A DNA stretch of 61,790 bases, taken from assembly GCA_904063045.1 (NCBI GenBank), contig CAJFCJ010000124.1, forward strand, positions 27,233 to 89,022. Direction: 5' to 3'. The notes below the pieces were generated by a model. That model searched no databases and had not been told where the DNA came from. It saw nothing but the letters and a program-made list of their open reading frames with translations. The position numbers were made by a program, and so were the translations under genes. Shown here one piece after another: positions 57,026 to 61,790 of the stretch; the first letter of the stretch is position 1; each line of letters starts with the position of its first letter. This DNA is from Dimorphilus gyrociliatus. Taxonomy: Eukaryota > Annelida > Polychaeta > Dinophilidae.

Positions 57026-57909
57026 ATGTCTACTTTTTCAAGGACCTCTTGCCAAATGAAGATCCTATTCTTCGCTCTGATTCCAGTCCAATTGGTCATA
57101 CATTCGATTGCAGTTGGCAGCGTCTACTGGATCCATATTCAGACTCTGGATTTGGATATGGATGGAAACCCTTTGAAGAGTTTCGAGGATAGTGGACTCT
57201 TTCAAATATGCCGGGAGGAGACTGGATTTGAAGGAAGTGGACGAAGTTGCACAGATATTGAGCCTATTCCAGGTATTATTTTTATTCTTATCTCTTATCT
57301 ATCTATCTATCTATCTATCTTTTCTATATATGAGCTGTTTCCTCTTTAGAATGGTTGCACGCCGTTAGAACGTTGATGCTTTCGTCTTTGATTGTCATAA
57401 TGCTAACTGGCGCCGTAGCTCTGGTCGTCAACTGTTCGGCAAGACCAAAGTATCCTCTGAACAAGTACATTCTGACAGTCATCTGCCTGATAACCTGCCT
57501 CCTAACCACGTGTGGTTGGTCGATCTACGTTTTGAAAACTTCTTCGACGATGAGGGACAATCTGACGGCTAGTTTCGGTTTGGCTATTGTTTCCTCTGTA
57601 CTCTCGTTAGTCAATAGTTTTGTTGCGATTACAAGTCCACCGCTGAGTAGGCCTATTACTACTGTAGAAGTCGTTGGAGAAAGGCAATTCTTACCGTTCG
57701 AAGGAGCTTATATAACGGTACCGAGTACTGCCGAATACTCTTTGAGGAACAATAGCCAACAGTCGAATACTGACCCTTTCCTTAGTCCTTCGATTAGTCA
57801 ACAATCCAATTTTGCCGATAGTTTCGAACTTACCTATCAGCCATCATCCAATTCGCTATTCCCACCCCCTCCCTATTCGTCAATTACCACCTCTCACCGC
57901 TTCAAATAG
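57026..57909 (+). CDS. Claudin-like four-transmembrane protein 2
   Basis: Exons 57026-57272 and 57350-57909, phase-1 junction. A second ATG at 57056 (M-K-I-L-F-F) would start directly at TM1 and may be the true start. TM1 is L-F-F-A-L-I-P-V-Q-L-V-I-H-S-I. The loop has S-G-L-F-Q-I-C and two Cys, like claudin ECL1. TM2 is L-S-S-L-I-V-I-M-L-T-G, TM3 V-I-C-L-I-T-C-L-L-T-T-C-G-W and TM4 F-G-L-A-I-V-S-S-V-L. The long cytoplasmic tail is Ser/Gln-rich and ends in P-P-P-P-Y, a PY motif that could bind WW-domain ubiquitin ligases. It is probably a junction or membrane-organising protein of the PMP22/claudin superfamily. Confidence 0.82.
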
Positions 57910-58840
57910 AATCCTTCCTCTCCTTTAGTATTTCCCTCTTCCCCTTCCTTTCCCTCTGCCTCTCCTCCCCTCCCTCTTCTCTTTGCCGGAAAAGCGAATT
58001 TAAAAAAACGAAACTAGCCGTCTCTACGAATCCTACAAAGAAAATATTTACAAACAAACAAACAAACAAACAAAAAACAACATCATCGTTCGCATAGCAT
58101 TAAATGAACAACAATTTCGTGTTTGTTTTTCATGCATTTTTTTCTCTCGTTTCAAAACAACATCGTCTGTAACAAAAAAAACAAAAAAAAAATGAAAGAA
58201 GACAAACAACACAACACAACCCTATTTATTCAATGCTATTATGATCTATTTATCTATCTATCTATCTACTATGAATATTTTGTTTAGTTGCTTGCTTTTG
58301 ACAAACAACTGTATGTATATAGTTATTTAAAAAAGATACAAACACTATTCTAATCGTTTGTCATATTTTTAACGCTAATCAATAAATTTTGTGTTACATC
58401 AACAATTTTCAAACAACTAATTTGCCAAACAAACCGGTAAAAAATTAGTTTTTTCTTTTTTCTTTAAAAAAAAAAGTTTGCAATTATTTCATTGGGGAAA
58501 AAAACAAACAACTAGTAGAAATTAGTAATACATTTTTTAATTATCGTCTATACAAAACTTTTGTCTATTTAAGAGAAATCCTACTTGACAAACAATCCTG
58601 TTTAGTTTGTCGTATAAAAATTTTATTCCGCAGTTTGCATAAGATTATACAGGATTAATAATATAAATATAATATTCCTTAATTAATTTTACTTAACTAA
58701 AATAGCTCTACAGATAAACCTATTTAAAAAAAAACTAGTAGAGTTTGTCGCCTTGTTTGTCAAAGATTAAAAATGATATTTGCAAATGTTTATGGGAAAG
58801 AGAGAGAAAGAAAGTCGTGACTGCTGGCTTATAGATAGAT

Positions 58841-58875
<35 letters not shown>

Positions 58876-59069
58876 GAGAAAAGCGGAAATTGATTTATAA
58901 CCAATAAATTTAACAATGGGCGGTAGGTGGTGGACGGTTAACTGATAAGGTAGCTATTCTGGTCTTGAATAGATTCATACACGATTTCTATGTTAAACGC
59001 GATTGCAGCGTCTAGATATCGTTTTAATCAACTCAACCCAAAGACAGAAGAGAAGGTGGACGGAGGAAA
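57910..59069. other. Intergenic stretch between claudin-like genes 2 and 3
   Basis: C/T-rich 3' UTR, an AAAC repeat near 58051-58074, a GAAA/GA repeat near 58840-58880 and AT-rich sequence. No gene seen. Confidence 0.45.
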
Positions 59070-59795
59070 ATGGTGAAATTCTGCAATAATCCTTATCAGA
59101 TAAAGATACTACTATTTGTACTTTTACCAATTCATATCATTGTGCATTGCGTATCTTTGGGAACAAAGTACTGGATTTATGAAGAGCGTGGAAAGTCTCT
59201 GTTTAACTACAGAACGTTCCAACTGGGTTTATTTAGGCTTTGCTACGAGACATCTAGCATGGAACAGCAGTTCCGAGTGTGCATTGACAATATAGATTCA
59301 GGTTTGTAATATCGATAACTATCTCTCTCTTCCTCTCATTCTAGCCATCTGTCTATCAAATGAATAGGTTGGGTATCGGCGGTGAAAGGTTTGATGATAA
59401 CTTCCCTTTGTACCATTATCCTATCGGCTATTGCGTGTATTGTTGTCTGTGTTGGGGAGAGGTCAAAGTTTTCGAGGAACTCTACTCTTTTGGGCATTCT
59501 CTGCTTTGTGACGGCTGTATTGACGATAATTGCTTGGGCCATCTACGTTGGGAAGACGCCGCAAAAGAGGAGAGGCGCACTGCACGCCAGCTTTGGATTG
59601 GCCGTTTTGTCAACGTTTATCGCAATCATTTCCGGTTTATTGGCGTTTACGGCTCCCATTCCCAAGCCGGTAAATGATACATCTAAGAGAATAAAAATAG
59701 GAGTTATCGAAGCTCCTCCAGCCTATTATCCGGCTGAAGAACAACTACCACCTACCTACGAAAACGTCGTCCAAACCTCAACATCCAACTGCTAA
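59070..59795 (+). CDS. Claudin-like four-transmembrane protein 3
   Basis: Exons 59070-59301 and 59368-59795. The acceptor GAATAG at 59367 was chosen because the earlier TCTAG leads to a stop, and the phase-1 junction then matches the other two claudin-like genes. TM1 is I-L-L-F-V-L-L-P-I-H-I-I-V-H. The loop has L-G-L-F-R-L-C with a second Cys, TM2 is I-T-S-L-C-T-I-I-L-S-A, TM3 L-G-I-L-C-F-V-T-A-V-L-T-I-I-A-W and TM4 F-G-L-A-V-L-S-T-F-I-A-I-I. The tail carries A-P-P-A-Y-Y and L-P-P-T-Y-E-N-V PY-type motifs. It is more similar to gene 2 than to gene 1 by eye. Confidence 0.84.
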
Positions 59796-60012
59796 TTCTA
59801 TGATTGAGCAATGACAAAGAAACCATTTGATTTCAAATTAAAAGACCGCAATAATTAAATAAACAAACATATAGACGGACAAACAGACAGAATAGTTGAT
59901 ATGTGTGTTTGTCAAAGTTCAAAATAGTTCTTTTTGTGTCCTGAAAAGTCAACATTCTCTCAATATTTTTCTATATTATAGCATAGGTTCAATAAACTAT
60001 AGGTAAGATTAT

Positions 60013-60043
<31 letters not shown>

Positions 60044-60216
60044 TGTCTAGACAAGTGTTAATTTATGCAAAACTCATAAGAAAGATTTTTTAATTATCCT
60101 CAAACAGCGTTGGTTTAATACGTTTCTAAGTAAATTTTTATTTAGAATAGTTTGTCCTTGCTTATACTATTCACTAGTTTTTCTTCTCTCTCACACACAC
60201 AACACACACACACACA

Positions 60217-60256
<40 letters not shown>

Positions 60257-60421
60257 GTTTCTTTGCCTACTTAACACCGACTTTGTCAGTTTTGGTCTTT
60301 GAACAGGCCCAAAGCCTGTTGATTTGTTGATGAGTGGAATAGCCTTTAGAGCGTTAACACTGTTACACAGATGACATTGGCCATCTGTGGGATATTGTGA
60401 AAACTAAAAAGAGGACCAAGC

Positions 60422-60464
<43 letters not shown>

Positions 60465-61645
60465 ACGCAATAAAATTATTTATATGCTTTTGAAAGAGCT
60501 TTTATGATAAGGTCAATAGGTTGCCTTTAAAATGCATTATGGCCCGTAAAAATGTATTGTTATCTGTGTAGGATAGATAAATGTCTATTACATTCTTTTA
60601 CAAATTTTCCAAGAGAATTAACTTGAAGCGACAAGTTAACTAATCTCATTTAATCTCGTTCATTCCCTCTCTCTCTCTTAATAATCACAGATAATTTTTG
60701 TACACTTATCTAATCCCTGTAAATCTTCCTGATTCAATTAAAACTACTCCAAGCATCTTTTCTATAGTATTTATCCCTACTTGACAAACTATCAAAAACA
60801 CACTTTTTCTCCTCTTCGCTATTTCTTAACGTTCGCCTCTTTTTTGATGAAAGAAGCGCCATCTATCGGTTTATTTATTTTAATCACTTATCTATAGTGA
60901 TGAACTATTCTATCTCTCTTCCCCGATGAAGAGAGATTAATTTTCGCAAGACATTGGAATCGAACAAAAAAAATCCCACACACATAAATTTGACAAACAT
61001 CAATTGATTTTAAATAAAAAAACCATATTATAAGGAAATAAGAAAAAAAAAATCCATTCTATTGTTTGTCAAAAAGAGAAAGTACTTTGGAGTATTTATA
61101 TCCTTTTATAAACGAAAAGAAAAAGAACAAATGACAAACTAGCAAACGCTTACACTGGGAATTAATTATATTTAGAAAAAAAGAATGAGTATTTCTGGTG
61201 TTAATAAGCTTAAGAAATGAACAGGAGAAAGACAATACCCCCAGCAGAGACATATATATATATATATATATATACTGTATATATATACTGTATATGCCTT
61301 AGATACATCTAAGGATATATAATAATACAGTATATGGCATTTTAATAATATTTTTCACCTCATTAATATTCATTTAAGCTGCAGTATACTTAATATTCAA
61401 ACTTCCAAAGAAGCGTCTAAAAGACGTTTATTAGAAAAGTCGAATAGAATATAATGTATATAAAGAGTACTGCATTTTACTGTAATTTATAAGCGTAAAC
61501 GATTTTTGAAGTGGGTCTTCTCAAGTCAGGAAAACAAGCTAAACAACAACATATAAACAAACAATTAATAGAGAGACATATTTGAATAATAACCATAGTA
61601 TAAACGTTTCAATAGGAAAGAGAGAACTGATTGATTAATTGAATA
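59796..61645. other. Intergenic stretch with many microsatellites
   Basis: TC runs near 60017-60043 and 60220-60253, a CA run near 60190-60220, a GA run near 60427-60460 and an AT/TACTGTATA palindromic tract at about 61250-61335. No gene supported; the minus-strand ORF at 61059-61253 lacks any domain. Confidence 0.5.
59858..59863 (+). terminator. AATAAA polyadenylation signal, claudin-like gene 3
   Basis: AATAAA 63 bases after the stop codon. Confidence 0.5.
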
Positions 61646-61790
61646 TCAATAGGAGGATAGAGATGATCTACCCTGGTTCAATTCCATTCTTAGTTCGGCC
61701 ATATGCTCGTTTAGACGAATTCTCTTGTTAAAATAGCTATTTTTATCTGTACTCTTCTCATAATCGGCAAGGGCTTCGTAGCATTTGTCT
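61646..61790 (-). CDS. Last exon of an unidentified protein, 5' partial
   Basis: Open on the minus strand from the window edge to a TGA at 61648-61646, about 47 codons, and too short for a usual ORF list. The peptide (C-Y-E-A-L-A-D-Y-E-K-S, R-I-R-L-N-E-H-M-A-E-L-R-M-E-L-N) is charged and helical with heptad-like hydrophobics, suggesting a coiled coil. Codon use looks like that of the neighbouring genes. The family cannot be told from this piece, and an upstream part lies outside the window. Confidence 0.6.
   Translation of the reverse strand, partial: DKCYEALADYEKSTDKNSYFNKRIRLNEHMAELRMELNQGRSSLSSY

Overview
The window is nuclear DNA of an invertebrate animal. Genes are split by short GT-AG introns (mostly about 50-200 bp) and encode secreted, membrane and signalling domains (LDLa, C-type lectin-like, SRCR-like, LRR plus 7TM, F5/8C, claudin-like, caspase fold). 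There are eukaryotic tRNA-Ser genes and short TTAGGG arrays. LDLa-LRR-GPCRs of the GRL101 type are best known from molluscs and annelids, so a small-genome lophotrochozoan is my best guess. The species cannot be fixed from the sequence.

Positions 1-30.8 kb hold a tandem, same-strand array of five multi-domain receptors: A (5' cut by the window), B and C (complete), D (3' cut) and E (5' cut). The common order is signal peptide, SRCR-like segments, C-type lectin-like domain, about six LDLa repeats with a conserved Cys-rich linker, LRRs, a rhodopsin-like 7TM with E-R-Y and NPxxY motifs, and a conserved cytoplasmic tail that looks like the end of a protein-kinase fold. D and E are joined at a single N (28477), so the junction is an assembly gap and not a natural gene. 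A decayed Mutator-like transposon with a FLYWCH-like finger lies between C and D.

Positions 31-35 kb hold an intronless triple-rhodanese gene that closely resembles bacterial YnjE (a likely horizontal transfer), a small unknown gene, a claudin-like four-TM gene and a tRNA-Ser(AGA).

Positions 35.4-50.7 kb are the most unusual part: a segmentally duplicated cluster of caspase-fold genes, all apparently without the catalytic His and Cys. Three subfamilies (called A-type, B-type and C-type here) can be told apart. B-type genes on the minus strand lie head-to-head with A-type or C-type genes on the plus strand, so divergent pairs recur. Between them are near-identical non-coding blocks carrying interstitial TTAGGG repeats, decayed gene pieces, and a second tRNA-Ser plus a tRNA pseudogene.

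Positions 51-55.7 kb hold two near-identical F5/8C (discoidin-like) secreted-protein genes. The second has a roughly 206-bp inverted-repeat element in an intron, for which the first copy preserves the empty site. Positions 57-60 kb hold two more claudin-like genes with PY motifs. The window ends in the last exon of a minus-strand gene.

The recurring theme is lineage-specific tandem expansion of recognition receptors (GPCR-coupled pattern-recognition-like ectodomains, discoidin lectins) and inactive caspase-like proteins. This would fit immune or allorecognition roles, but that functional reading is inference.
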